A stretch of 64,000 nt of DNA, from positions 483,239 through 547,238 of the forward strand of contig WBMZ01000355.1 in the NCBI GenBank assembly GCA_013400975.1, written 5' to 3'. The notes beneath the pieces were generated by a model, which was not told the origin of the DNA, ran no database searches, and saw only the letters and a program-made list of their open reading frames with translations. Shown in pieces: positions 12,986 through 26,600 of this stretch. Both the position numbers and the translations under genes were made by a program. Origin of the DNA: Atrichornis clamosus. Its lineage: Eukaryota; Chordata; Aves; Passeriformes; Menuridae. Position 1 is the stretch's first letter; the number at the start of each line of letters is the position of its first letter.

Positions 12986-13443
12986 CAGAGCCCTGAATGA
13001 CAACTTGGTTTAAGCATCACAGGAGAGGAACAAGAGAGTGAGAGCTGAGAAAACTCCAGGTGTGTTTTCCCTTTTTTCAGGCCATTAAAGTGTGTAACTG
13101 AATTAGCTAAAGAATAAAGCAACAGCAAGTCATGAGAGTGTAGAGTAAGAGCTTGAACCTTTCTCTGGACTCTGACACCTCCTCCTGGCAGTTTCTGAGA
13201 AAGTCCGAACTTTTCCAGTTCTTCCAGATGTACTTGCACAGCTGGCTCAATGCAGTAGGGAATTAGGCTCATCCTGTGACATATTACCAATCACTTCACT
13301 ATGCTGAAGGTTCTTAAGCACATAACACTTGACTTCAGGATGTCTAGTCCAAATCTTGATATTTACAAAGTACCAAGAACTGCTGCCAAATAAACAGAAA
13401 ACATGTGTAAATCATACTTAGTGGAAACAAGAAGAATGATTAT
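12986..13443. other. Unique non-coding sequence
   Basis: A 109-codon minus-strand frame (13290-12961) crosses this stretch but shows no recognisable domain, and it overlaps the putative repeat end upstream. I do not support it as a gene. Confidence 0.5.
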
Positions 13444-13570
13444 GTGGTGAAGGCACTGGTCTGGGTTCAGTAATTAATCCAAAGAATCATCAAGCATTGG
13501 GTTCCAAAGCTTTTTTTTTTGACACAGACCTCCTGCAACTGCGAGCAAATTACTCATTGTTTGGCTCTAA
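13444..13570 (+). mobile_element. Ancient MIR-like SINE relic
   Basis: GGTGAAGGCACTGGTCTGGG, then TTGGGTTCCAAAGC, then GACACAGACCTCCTGCAACT and GAGCAAATTACTCATTGTTT match the sense-strand order of MIR/CORE-SINE. A T run has expanded in the middle. It is diverged and non-functional. Confidence 0.5.
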
Positions 13571-16423
13571 GGAAGTCAGAAGAGTTCTTACAGATCTCCA
13601 TGGAGCCTGACTAATTTTTCTAGTTGTCACTGCCTGACTTACACTGTTTTTATAGGGACAGTCACTTTTCCACATCTGCTCAGCTCAACAACTTGCCATA
13701 CGGAGAAGTTATATTGCCAAAGTAACAATGGTCTTCTACCATTTGGTAGAAAATATTCAGTGGGAAGCATAGAAATGTATTCTGAATGAAGATTTTAGTC
13801 TGAGTGACTTCTGTCTGGCAGTACTCCTTACCCATGAACTGCTCTTGCTGATGCTGTAACTATACCCTTTGGTAAGGTTTTCTATCCCACAAAAGTTTCT
13901 AGGAACGAGCTCTGATTCTTCAACACACCAAGGATTGTCAAAAAATATATTAGAAAGGAGTCATAGCAGACAAAGTACTCAGATTACTATTAATGCTATA
14001 GTGTCTCTGGAAGTTTTGCAAATTACTAAGTGCTGAAATGTGTGAGCACAAAACTGATTCCCTCTAACCACTTTGCTAAGATTCATGCAGCTTAAAAGAA
14101 TTGTGCTATAACACTTCTGAAAGGTACTTCCTGGTGGCATCAATATTCTTTCAAATCAAAATTAAATTATGCACTTATTGGAAGTTAATATCCCTGAAAT
14201 TAATTTCAAAAGTCAATTTAGTATACATAGTATTTCAAACAGCCATAATAGTGTCATTGCTTAAAAAAAACCCCACAATCTATGTCTGCAGTGTTTTTTC
14301 AGCTTCTGGTTAATAAAACCTTGATTAGGAGGACTCAGACAATATGTCTAGAAAGGCAAATTCACAAGAAGTAAAATCAGTTCATGAAAGCTTGTATTCC
14401 TTTGCAATTTTCTGATAAATTGGCAACATGGAAACCTGTAAATACTTCTGATCTTTTTTCAAAATAAAACTAAGACCTTCCATAGAGAGAGACTGTCTGT
14501 TATCTGTAGATACCATTTAAGCACAACCATCTTCATTTTTTACAGTAATTAAATTTCTTAAATCTATCATTTCCTCCACGGTTACTGTACAGCCTTCCTA
14601 ATGCAGAGTTATCTGCCTTTGATCAGTAAGAGAAAAGGGGTGACTGCAATAGTGCCAGGGAACAGTAACTGCCTACATGTCACTTGATAGGTTTATTCTC
14701 TCCAAATATTGTTTAAAACTATTTTCTAAGTGGAGTCAGAAAGACCACAAAATCCTAGACATTGTTGCTATTATAAAACCAACAGCACAAGGAGGTGTCT
14801 TTCACTAGCATTAGTAAATGAAAAATTAACACCATCGTACCAGTTGCACCTTTGAAAACCTCTCCAAATGTCTCTACTTGCATTCAACTGTGCAACAAGT
14901 TCTAGGGCAGGGTGGAAGAGGCAATTCACAATACATTTCTTTGCCAAATCTGGAAGAGGCACCAATACTTAACTTCTAGTTGGAGAAACTAGTAACAGAG
15001 TCTTCAGAAAGGACTGATGCCTCAGCTAGACACAGGATTTGGTCAAGTAGTCACAAGCCTCTCTATGAGGCTCCAGTTCCCATCCTCTGATGTTTTTCCA
15101 TGACACAGAAGACATGTGTGTGCAGTAGCGCCCAGGGTTTCAGTCTTGGACAAGCATTAAGAAGCTGGGAGTGCTTATTGTGGTCCTCACTGCTGGTATT
15201 TTACAGTACACGAGAGGAGGAAGAGAAGAGGATGTCACTCTAACATAGGGTTCTTCTCTCATGCCTCGTAACAGGCCTGCTATAAACAGGTACCTACTCA
15301 TGAGGCAACTTTCTTAGCTGGAGGTAGAGCTACTTTCACTGCCTTTCTGTCCCCGAGACATTCTGCAAGGATAAGTCTCCTGCAGACTTACCTCTGGGCA
15401 TTGCAAATGTCCTCAGCAGCACACAGAACCTGGCCATAAGCTCTACAGCCCCACAGTACATGGAAATTGGAGATTGTCTATGCTCTCCACACTAAAAATG
15501 TGTATGTTAATGTTCTTCCAAGGATGCACTGTTGCTCTGTGCCATATATCCCGTACATAAATACTACACAAGAATGCTAAATTTGCTTTGTATTTACTGG
15601 AAAGAACAGAAATTGTTCATGGACTGTAAGTGTGTAACTATCTCATTTCCTTTTCCTTTGTATGGCCTTACAAACCTGGCTTTTCAACACAAGAGCAACA
15701 CATTGCAGTTGAAGACTAGTTGGACTATATGAAAAGAGTTTCAATACTTCTCTTCAGCATTTTTTCACTACTTAAACAAAACAGCTTTTTGAAAACATAT
15801 TAATCTTTAGAGATCTTTACAGGAGAGGAGATAAACTTGAGAGACCATGAAAAAAATTAATGGAGTTATACTAGAATATAAAGTTATTTTCAAAACAGTA
15901 ATGGTTTAAAAAGAGCTGGCAATTTCAAGCTGTGACTAAATCAGAAAATCTCACTTTTTTTTGCTTCACTTCAATATGATTGTTGTATTCAGGCACATGA
16001 GCATAGAGTGTTTCTCAGCTGTTCAGTCTATCCATTGGTGAACTGTGCATTTACAAATGATTACACTTCCCTGTACTGCTATTCCTCACAATCAATCAAG
16101 TTTCAAAGCTTCTCCTTCAAAAGGCTGCTAATTCCCCTCTCTTCTCAAGTCCTGCTGCCATGCTCCCTTCCCTTCTCACCACTGCTCCCTCATGCTACAT
16201 GCTCTTACACAGTTTCTTCCTCTATACACAGCCCGTTTTTCGCCCTTCTACCTCTCTGTACCATGGCACCTTTCCTTCATGCTTAGCTTAGCTCTCTTGC
16301 TGTGGGACTTTCCCATAGTCCCTCCTAAACCTGCTTCTAAAAATATTGCTAGTAAATATAGTCTCAGGAAAAAGTACTGTCCTGTCCAAGTGCCCAATTT
16401 GTGTAAGACAGGGTTCTCTATTC
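13571..16423. other. Unique non-coding sequence
   Basis: No repeat family or exon is recognised. The part at about 16120-16270 is C/T-rich and contains a short open plus-strand frame (16008-16286) that reflects composition. Confidence 0.55.
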
Positions 16424-16605
16424 AGAGAATCATAGAATCATAGCATCACTGATTCACAGAATGGTTTGGGTTGGAAGGGACCCTAAAGATCATCTAGTTC
16501 CAACCTCCCCACCATGAGCAGAGATGTCACCCACTTGATCAGGCTACTCAGGGCCCCATCCAACCTGGCCCTGAACACTTCCAGGGATGTGAAACACTAC
16601 AGCTT
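16424..16605 (-). mobile_element. CR1 LINE fragment, 3' end
   Basis: The left end is the complement of the CR1 tail (AGAATCATAGAATCATAG). It is followed by GGTTTGGGTTGGAAGGGACC, ATCTAGTTCCAACC and CTGAACACTTCCAGGGATG, the canonical CR1 3' UTR and ORF2 end read backwards. It is a short, 5'-truncated copy. Confidence 0.95.
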
Positions 16606-19600
16606 TCCATCTTGTAAATCTTTCAACTTGGTTCTGTTATAAAATCTTTCATCCCAAGACCTGGGTGGAATGGTGAATGCCATGAGCAGAGCCATTCCAG
16701 CCTTTATGTGATAACATGTTAGAAGGAGACTCTTCCTATGTCTACACATTCTGCTGAAGAGGAAACATTGCCTGTGCTCTGCCCAGAACTGTGACTGTGC
16801 CAAGTCCTTTATAAATCCTCAGCACTCATACATATAGCTATCCAAACAGCTCTGGGGGAAGAATAACATGTGTTCCTTCAGATAAAATATCACAAAAACT
16901 CAGTGACCAAATTAAATATTACGTGGACAAGTCAAAAAAAGTCATCTTTAAATTCTTATTAAGAAAGTGTGGGCGCAAAAGGATAATGAAAGGAGCCATC
17001 ACAGGGCTCTAATATTGGGAATTTTTTCACACTACTAAACCTAGGGGGAATTTCTTTCTAAAGAAAAGAAGAATTCTGTTTCCATAGTAACTCAGTGCTA
17101 GGGCCCCCTTACAGTCCAAATTTAGCAGAATTATATGTGCAGTAGCATACTACTGTGCACTTGAGGCTACAATGAAACCACTAACCTCATTGCATTTGGA
17201 ATGTCAAGTTGAATTTGAACTGGGACAGACAATATGCTGAGCAAGTCCAAGTATAACCCTAAAAAATAATACCATGCCTTAAAGACAAGGGAGAATTTAT
17301 AGGTGATAATAGGGCATAAACTAGCAACTTGATAATGACTTGAAATATGAAAAATTGCTAAGAAATTGGTTAGCATTTAAAAATGAATTATTTTTATCCC
17401 AGTCGTGACACTAATTTACTTACTCCTGTGAAACAAGGTACCTCAGTGACGGTCCTTTCCCCTGTATTGTATGAATTCACAGCACATAGAAGCTGTTCTG
17501 CCTTTATTCAGAAGAGAGGACACACTACCTGTCCACAGCGAGACATTTTACTACAGCTTTCTAAGCAGTTGTAAGTGATACATGAGGATAATATATTTGA
17601 GTCTGTAGAGAAATCTCTGCACCTTACCTGGCAGTGCTTTGCTTGTGTTTTTGAAGTGGTTAAAAGACAAATAATCCAACCAATAAAAGCACCACCTGCT
17701 TAACCAATGCATTTACTGCTCTTAAAAATGAATGAAGGTGGGTATTGTAGCTCTGAAATGTGTCTATTCCGTAATCAGTCGATAGGCTCTCAGCAGAGGC
17801 AAAGTGAAGTTCAGGTGGCAAGAAAATGATGGTAAGAACAGAGGTATCTTAACACAGATGAGGGTCATCAGAAAGGTGGAAAGTGCTGGTGCAGAGTTTT
17901 AACATCAAGTGCTCAAAGCACTGCTCGAGCTTGGTAATGACTATTTGAACTGTAAGCGCCACACATTTGGCTGGCACAGATAAGTAGTCTTTCCCTGCTC
18001 TCAGCAGTACTCAACAGTGCTTTAACCATATTACACAGACTACGGCCAGCTCTGTGGTGTTAATGGCAATGAAGTATTGAAAAAAAGTGCTGCCAATTTT
18101 CCCACTGTGTCAGATATTTGAGAAATCATCAGCAAATTGAGAGATCTAAGTGTTTTGTGTGTCAAATAGCTCTTTCAACCAAAGAGAAGAAGTACATTAA
18201 AACAGACAACTTTCTTGGGTTGTTAGTTTTTACATCATCTATCCAATTTCTAGATCAAATCTGCACACTTTTTGCTTTCTCTGATCACAGCATCATTTTG
18301 CTACACACTTTATTCTATGCTATCAGGCATTGTATCTGTTCCAAAGCTGATGACGGAGTAAATTATCACCATAACCTTGAACAACAAATGAGCAAAAGCA
18401 TGACTGGATCTAAAGCAAAAAATTACATTAATTATTAGTAGGAGGCTAACTTCTGACTCTATATAGGTAGAAAGCAATTACATACAATAATCTAATGTAT
18501 TAATACAGATTGCAGCTAACTCAAAGTTACAGAAAGCAAAATGTCCTTGGGCGGGGGTACAAGTAGGCCAATAAAGTGAGACCACCTACTTAGACTAGCA
18601 AGCTTTGTCTTTGCTTCAATATCAACATTTCAACTGCTTTATGCAGGAAATAAAAGGAAAATAAACACATTTAATCTGATTATCTTCCAACTGATTCCTA
18701 AAAAACCTGGAAAGACAACTAAAAACCAAATTAAAACTTATTTTAACACTTTCACCTTCATCACAAAGACAAATTAAGGTACTTAAGCATAAGCCTCTTG
18801 TGAAACTGCTGAAGATGCAGAGAAAACTAATTGGCTGACTGTGATTTGCATATAAATATTAAATATTAATAAGGTTAATGTTTTATGAGGTTTAATCAGG
18901 AGTGGCTATATAGCAAGTATCTAAATGTTTTGTCCAGAAAAAAGGTGCAACGTAAGACTCTGTGTCCAGCCCAAACCAGCCTAAGGTGGCCTTTCTCCCT
19001 AACTCCCATCACAGCTTGGAATACAGCAACAGGGGATGGAGCACAGATCCTGTGTGCCCGCTGCCTGGGCACCTGGGAGCCTGTCCTGCTCTTGGCACAT
19101 TACTTACTGAGAGAAGTTCCAAGCCTACTCATTCCCCTTCATGGAGACGTTTTGCTTCTCCTTACAGAGATGAATTAAAGAGCTGTGTCTTGGCACTCAC
19201 TGAGGATTTTCAGGGTCAGCAATCCAGTCTTGTGTTCAAAGCACTTAGTAGCTTACATACAATGTGTATCTTGACCACTTAATTAGCCCAAAGGTAGCAT
19301 TTTCACAGCAAACTCAGACTGTTTTACTGGCCCAAATTTGTTCAGGATCACTTTTTTGTGCTGGGAGGGAAGATATTTCTAGAGATTCATCAGTCACAAG
19401 AGGACTTGGTGCATCAGCAGCATCAGCTGATGAGGATGGACTGGAGACCGCTTCTGTACTCTGGCCTGAATGCTGACAGCAAGTGTGTGCTTTACTGCTA
19501 ACTCAGGCTTAAAAATGTCTAAAAAAAAGGATTTACATCTAAAGTTATGGCTAATTGTGCCATGAAAAGCATCCCTTAAAGGCAATCAATAAAAGGATTG

Positions 19601-20344
19601 AGTCTCATAACACAGGCTAATCTGTTTTCTATTCCTCTCCTTCCCCTCCAGGGTGGCCAGGCAGCAGATGCAGGGATTTTCCAGAAAACCCGCAGTGCTC
19701 CAGTTCCTGCTTCCTGACAGTGGGTCGTTCCCTTGGAAGTGATGACTTCCAAGCCTCACACATCGAGTCAGATGCCACAAGGCTGCCACGCTGTGCCTCC
19801 CCAAGACTACCAGCATCTGTGCAGTAAAAATGGGGTTTGCAGAAGTGGCAGGCAGCTAAACATGAGATAAACTGTCATTCCTGAGCAACTTCCATGAAAA
19901 CTTTTAACAATGCACGCCTTTCCATTTCCAAGGAGTTCTGACACCTGAACTGATAATATGGTAGCAAGTAAGTGACCCAATAAATCTGACAGCCATCTGC
20001 ACAGACAATTTAAGAAAAACCTTGTATTATTGCCAGGGTGAAAACAGCAATGCAGAGTTTACTTCACCCTTCTTTCAACTAGGAAAAAACCTAGGGGGGT
20101 TGAAGTATTAAAGCCATTGGGATGTTTTTTGAGGGGTGAAAATCTCTTCCTGACTATGCTTTTCTGCCTAAAAATTGGCATAAATGAACATGTAATCTTA
20201 AAAGGCTGTGTTTTCTAATATAAAAGAAAACAAAAACATAAAAATGAGTCAGTCATTTGAAGAGCAAGGTCAGACAATACTTACTAGAATACATTTTCCT
20301 TTCCATCCAGTCTTGTGCCAGGGCATATGAACAAGTCTCATTAC
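16606..20344. other. Unique non-coding sequence
   Basis: No recognisable element or gene is present. The frames at 18118-18438 (106 codons) and 18885-19282 (two overlapping plus-strand frames) have no domain, signal peptide or motif that I can identify. Confidence 0.55.
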
Positions 20345-20661
20345 TCCCTACAGCTCCCTGAGGAGGGGAAGAGGAAAGGAAGGTGTTGACCTCTTCTCCC
20401 TGGGATCCAGTGACTGGACATGTGGGAATAGTTCAAAGCTGTACCAGGGGAGGTTCAGACTACACATAAGGAAGCATTTCATTACTGGGAATGTGGTCAG
20501 ACACTGGACCAGGCTTTCTAAAAGAGGAGGTCAATGTCCCAAGCCTGACAGTATTAAAAAGGCACTTGCACAATGCCCTCAATAACATGTTTTAATATGG
20601 CAGCCCTGAATTGGTCAGGCAGTTGGACCAGATAACCCTTGTAGATCCCTTCCAACTGAAA
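20345..20661 (+). mobile_element. CR1 LINE fragment ending in ATTCT tail
   Basis: The sequence matches a common avian CR1 end: AGCTCCCTGAGGAGGGGAAG, CCAGGGGAGGTTCAGACTAC, AAGGAAGCATTTCATTACTG, GGTCAGGCAGTTGGACCAGA and GATCCCTTCCAACTGAA. It leads directly into an ATTCT repeat, which is the normal tail unit of this CR1 type. ORF2 is interrupted by stops. Confidence 0.95.
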
Positions 20662-20816
20662 TATTCTATTCTATTCTATTCTATTCTATTCTATTCTATT
20701 CTATTCTATTCTATTGTTCTGTTCTGTTCTGTTCTGTTCTATTCCGTTCCATCCCACCGCATCCCATCCCATTCCATGCTATTCCATTCCCTTCCATTCC
20801 ATGCTATGCTATTCTA
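20662..20816. repeat. ATTCT-derived pentanucleotide microsatellite
   Basis: About ten uninterrupted ATTCT units are followed by GTTCT units, then by degenerate ATTCC and ATCCC units and a few ATGCT units. The tract starts exactly at the CR1 tail, so it grew from that tail. It produces a spurious low-complexity frame rich in the LFYSI motif (20611-20817). Confidence 0.95.
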
Positions 20817-23524
20817 ATTGGCCGTTTATCTTGGACATCCACCTTGGCCCTCTGAATACTCCCCAACAGCCTCCTGTTCTCTGAAGGAGAACTTTATTTT
20901 TTCAAATTCAGCTGCTATTGGAATGCTTACAAAAGAGATAATATTCACAGAACTCTTTCAGGAAAGAAGCTACTGAGAATTTGTTCTACCCTTCTCATCT
21001 GCAGTAAGTATTTGCTTTCTTTTTCTCCTTCCCCATGGCCACACCACGCTGTTAGAAATCAGAAGTTGGCATGTGCAAATGCACAGTTGGGCACCTACCT
21101 GCAAAGTGTATTGCAAAACCAAATTGCTACCTGCATTTAAAAAGTCCTGATAAATATGTACCCTTCAGGTACATCATGGGCTACTGCTGATAAGCAGCTG
21201 CATCCAGTGAGAACAGTGTGTTTGTCTTTGGGAGTCTCTAGACAGAAGCAGATATGGATGCATTGAGCATCAAGAGTGCACAGTGACTCTACTGCTTCTA
21301 GGAAGGATCAGATTCACCACTCCTGTGTAGACCATCCGTATGTCCGTGAGCCCGTGCTGGCAGAAGATGGAAAAAATATGTGCTTCAAATAATTTGCCTT
21401 TCTAGGATTTTCATGAGTGGCCACATAAATTTAATTGCCCAGATTTTTCTTTTAGATAGCAATTAATGAGTGCATATTCCTCTGTAACATAGAATCAGTT
21501 ATTAACAGAGACTCTGAAAAAGCATATTTCAACAGATGAACCACATCTAACATTGTGCAGATTTACTTTGTGCTCTGTGATACTTGTGAGAGGCCAGTGA
21601 AGTCAAGAGTGTAGTCAAAGGTTATTGGTATTACTGTGAGATTAGTTTGTCCCGCAGGTTTTAAGTAACATAGGGGCAGTCTTATCCATAAGACATCATA
21701 GCTTCTGTAATGGAGAAAAATGAAAAAAATTCTTTTTATATCAGCTAGACAGAGTACTAGTACTTCTCTGTAAAAGTGAACACAGTAAAACACTCAGGAA
21801 AAAGCTGATATTCAAAGTATTCTCTGTAGCTCATGAATAAGCAGGAGTCTGGGAAATTTGTTATCCAGACTTAATTTACTCTATGGTGCCCTCTTTCTTG
21901 CAAACTTTGCTTCACAGTGGCCCTTCAAGGCCATACAATTTGTATGGCTACTTACTCCTTCCATATGTTGAAGGAAGGTAGATAAGAAAGGAAAATAAAA
22001 TTCAAGAAGTTCTTCAAAGAAGAGAAAATTACTGAAACAGACAGTTTTCAGTGAGAAGGTCACCAGAAACTGTAAAAGACCTGTCTCAAGAGCTTGGTTT
22101 GGATGTGGCAAAGTGTTCCTACAATATGCCTGACTCAATGATGTTGGGATTTTATACTTGCTTGAGACTGAATAACTGAATAAGAGCTGTGGAGATTCAG
22201 CATGTAGAGAAATCACTGGTATAAAGGTGTATCTTCGTGAAGTGAGGAAAGATGTGACACTGGGAAGGATGGACAAGGACAGCTCTGTTGAGCCATCATT
22301 TTCTCTGTAGATCCCTTCCATATGAATAATCACTACATACCTCATAGTGACAGGATCTGGAGACCCCTCCCACCACAGGCAAAAGAAGGAAAAGGATTGC
22401 ACTGGTAAGAAGTCATCCATCACCCCCTAGTTGGCATGTATATGTAGCACAGCAAGTGAAGATCCCAGGAACTTCTAAGTGAAGGAAACTTAGAAAACCA
22501 CAAGTGAGAACTGCGGGCAAAGAGGGGTGTTAGATAAACCAGTATTTTGTGAACAATGACTGGGAGTTTTGCTTTATTTCACAATCCGTTACGAAAGCTG
22601 AGGCAGACCAGCTTCATAGAGATATTGTAGGGCAGAATAAAGGAAGCCCACTAATTAAAAGACTATAGATCCATTTTCAGGCAAAAAGAGAAGGGAACAT
22701 GCTTTGATTTTGTAAAAATGAGGCCCAGTTATGCACATATTTGGTCAGAGGAAAATCAAAAAAGTATATAGATATTGATGTTATTAATAATAAAAGAAGC
22801 TGGGTCCAGTCCAAATCCTGTGACTAGAAAAACAGTACATGCTGTGAATTGTGATGCCCCAGTTAAGGAATTAGGTGCATAATGTTTAGCGCCGTGATGT
22901 TGTGATGCATCTATTGCTTCACAAGTGCACTGAAACATTGGTGGCGTTGCCTGTCAGTTACTGAGCCAAAGCTATTCACATAAAGTTAAATGAGTCCTTT
23001 GATAATGCCAATGAGTTCTATGTGTGAAGGGATGCTGGGTCACTAACATGGAGGAAAGAACTTGCTTGAGGATTGGTTTCATAGGAATGAGGAAAAAGAC
23101 CAGAGATATATTTGGAAGAAAGAAGGACATCCCAGGAATTACTAGCTAAGTAGTAGCTGTGGAGACCAGGTACCCCAGGTCTCTGAGGGAATGACAGGAA
23201 GAAATTCCTGGAGCAAGCAGGGCAAGGAGCAAGGAAAAGAAAATCCTAGGTCAGAAAGAGAACTTAAGTGTAGTGTCTCTAGATATTGAGAAGAAAGAAC
23301 TCTGTCAGGACATAACATCACAAAGCAGAAATGTGGTTTCCTAAGCTTGAGAGGGGAAAAACCCCAATGTCTGATCAAGGGATACCATGGCAGGAAATGG
23401 TAAAGCTCAAGAATGGCTATGAAACTCAGAATCTAGAAAAGAACTAACTAATCTGGCCATAGGGTACATCCATTCTGTAAGCAGAAGAGGATAGACCTTC
23501 CCCATCCTCTTCTAACATTAGCTG
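20817..23524. other. Unique sequence with one long unexplained open frame
   Basis: No transposon is recognised. The minus-strand frame at 22423-21881 is one of the longer open frames here outside repeats; it is described separately. Confidence 0.5.
21881..22420 (-). other. Unexplained 179-codon open frame, probably not a gene
   Basis: An uninterrupted minus-strand frame opens with ATG at 22420-22418 (the preceding in-frame GTG is irrelevant in an animal). The product would be rich in S, F and L, with stretches such as SFSFFCLWWEGS and NFLFFEELLEFYFPFL. I see no signal peptide, cysteine pattern, zinc finger, enzyme motif or resemblance to retroelement proteins. There is no obvious TATA box, Kozak context or neighbouring exon. 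It is long for this AT-rich background, so it is recorded, but chance is the likeliest explanation; a decayed processed pseudogene or a lncRNA exon is also possible. Confidence 0.15.
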
Positions 23525-23660
23525 TGTTATACTCGTGAGAAATTAGCAAGTACAGTTTTCCACTGTAAGCAGAGAAATTAAATGACTTCCCAAGGCAAGT
23601 GTCTGACAATAGAGCAGGGATTCAGGAACTCCAGGCTCTGTGTCTTGTGATCAGTTGAAC
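23525..23660 (-). mobile_element. Ancient MIR-like SINE relic
   Basis: GAGAAATTAAATGACTTCCC, then GACAATAGAGCAGGGATTCA and ACTCCAGGCTCTGTGTCTTG follow the antisense order of MIR elements fairly well. It is one of the best-preserved of the MIR-like relics in the window and has no function visible in sequence. Confidence 0.55.
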
Positions 23661-26600
23661 TAATTATTCACTTTCTCATGCAATTATTGCAGAGGGAAAA
23701 TAGAACAAAATCTTTTAGCATTCAGTTAAATTTAGTTTCAAGTTCTACATCTGTTTAAAAAAAAAGATTAAATACAATAGAAGAAGGCATGGATGAAAAT
23801 ACAGGAGGAAAAGAGATCAATATTTGGCATCATCAATTCTATCAATTTTACAGCAAGCAAAATGATTTTGAAATGGAACTGACAGCAACTTCTTTTCTTT
23901 TCTCATCAGCACCCAAGTCTCAATGCTTTGTACACTTGAGTAATAAAGTAATGAGCATCCCATACTACATAAAGACAGCCAGAACATCTTTCAGTAGATG
24001 TGAATGCCAGTCTTTTACTCCAGAGAAGCATATTCTTACATTTAAAACTACTACTTCTCTAGTTCATTTGAAAACTGAGGTGCCTTTGTGGCTCCTAAAT
24101 TACTGTGGGACAGATGGGCTCAGGCATCTTGTCAAGAGCTTAATGGCTGAATAGAAAAAGTTGAGCAAAGAGTTAGAAATGGAAAATCCTCCTTGGTCTT
24201 CTGTAGCTTTATACCATTATAGTAGGGAATCTCATTTTATTCTATACCAGAACAAAACTTCATTAGAGATGAAGTAATTATTTCTTTTCTGTTCCTGCAA
24301 GCACACTGCAAAGTGGGGAGTTGTTATGATTTATTTGGTTATCATCCGAGAAGAACTAGAGAGCAGGAATGTTCAGCACAGCCTTACTCTATGAACAGAA
24401 ATTCAAGCTGCTGATTGACCTTCTCTCCTGATCCCCATACCATAGAGACACATTTACATTTACAGCCAAATCAAATAATGTTATTCTTACAAAAACTAAT
24501 TATTGATACAGCAAAAGCAAAGTAATAAAATCCATGTTGATATTGAGAAGAGGTGACAAAATCTAGCCTGAATATGTTCAGAAGATTCAAATAGGTCTGT
24601 TTGTAAAGGAGATGGAAAAGAAAACCCTCTTCTTAACATCCCGTATATATCGCAGTCATCAACCTTTCCAGACTCCTTTAACAGACATCTACGAAGCAAA
24701 AATATTCCTAAAAAAAAAGAGATTATAAATGAATACATATAAGCGCTAACTGTGAAGGCAATAACTTTTTCTTAACTCTCAAAAATATTGATGCTTTTAA
24801 ATTATGTTAAAAATTTCTCATTTTTACAAATTTAGGAAAGCTTTTTTTTTTTCTGAGAAAAAACTACTGTAGTTCCTTTAAGGGGTCTGAAAGGGAAATC
24901 ATTATATAAAGTGTATTTATGGCACACTAGAAACTCCAGTTTTAACCAAAGCTCAAAATAACAGAAGCACAAATAGATGAACCTTTATTTTGTTTACCAA
25001 AGAAGTGGAAATGTACCCAAAGGAAGGCTGGAGTTGGACATACGTGCCCCCTCCTGTTCCACTCCCTGCAGCACTGGCAGGCTGTCCCACATCATCCTCA
25101 CAATTTCCTGTGACGTAAAAAGGTACCATGTCTGGACACTAGAGAGCCTGGGGAATAAATACACTGCACTAACCCACTTCCAAACAGTCATTAAGCATCT
25201 ACACAAAACCACTGACTGATTTAAAAGTAATCAGCGGTCACAGATAAGAACTTTTACTACCTTGTTTTATCAGTTTTAAGAAATATTTCTGCAATACACA
25301 GCTGTGCACAGCTGCTCTGGGAAAGACAAATTGAAGGAGAACTGTTTTGCCCCAAAGTCTCTCTGTACACACCAATGGTATATCACATAGCAGATAAAAC
25401 ACGTGTGCTGATATAACTGTAGAAGAGGTGCTTACGTGTAAACAGTGAGCCCTCAGGAATGAAAACTGCACAAGGGAACCATCAGAATACAACCAAGGTG
25501 GCATCAGGGATTTTTCTCCTCAAGATACTGAATTGTAGAGATCAGTTAAGTGAAGTTAGAACTGCATGTCTGTACCTACATTTGCAATATTCCCGGGGAG
25601 ATACAAAACAAGCGTCTTCAAACAATCTGTATTTGCCCATATAAGAGTCATTTTTCAGGCCTAAGCCCTCTAAGAAGCCGACAGAAAAAAATCCCACAGA
25701 ACATGTATAAGAACAAGAAAAATTATTATCTTGGAGGACAAGAAGAAACACTGAAAATTCATAGGGTGATGTGCTTGTTTGTGGTTTGCTGTATTACTGT
25801 AGAATATATTCACAGAATAGAATATACTGTATAGAATATATTTACTATATTAGTATATAATATATTTTCTCCTAAAAAGTGCAACAGGTCTTATTGTAGT
25901 ATAGATAGTCTATACCAAAGTATGAATATTTAGTCATAATGTTCAGGTCTGTAAAATGAGAATCTGAACCCCTCTCTGGTTTGCCTGTCTTAACACCACT
26001 AAGTGCACACAGAGGCATAGAAACTCCCAGAAGCTGCAACCAGACACTGCAATTAGCTTCATCAGCAATTGGAGGTAAGGGGCACAGAGGTTCTTTTGTG
26101 TATTCAACACAAGTAGGCTAAGCCAGACACAATTTGGTGCAAGTTCTTTCAGTACTGCTTGCTAAATTCCCCCTCCACAAAAGATTAATTCTTGAAATTG
26201 GAGAGTGGCTGGACTCCTGCTTTAGGGAGTGACCTGAGTGACAAGAAAAGTGGATGTTGAAGGTGACATTGCCTTGAAAAGTGAATGAGTCTCGCCCAAT
26301 AACAGTAGAGAAAAAAACATGATAGACTGCTTATTTTGCTTTCCCAACATTAGGGAGTATTTGATCTTATCAGCTTCCCAGAGACAACGCCAGGCATCTT
26401 ATTGGCCTCAGCTCTCAAAAGAGATGAAAACACATCCCACTTCTGCACCGTGTCCCATATCACCACATAAGCTCAGCATCTTTGAGTGGCTCAGCCTCTT
26501 CACAACAGGAAATATGGTAAGAAGCTTTATCGACAGGAAAGAGGATCACAAGCTTTAAAGCATGATTAAACAGGATAACAGTTCCTCAAAGATACTAGAT

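Noticed and set aside
20611..20817. Low-complexity repeat protein frame
   Set aside because: It is just translation of the ATTCT-derived microsatellite and the CR1 end.
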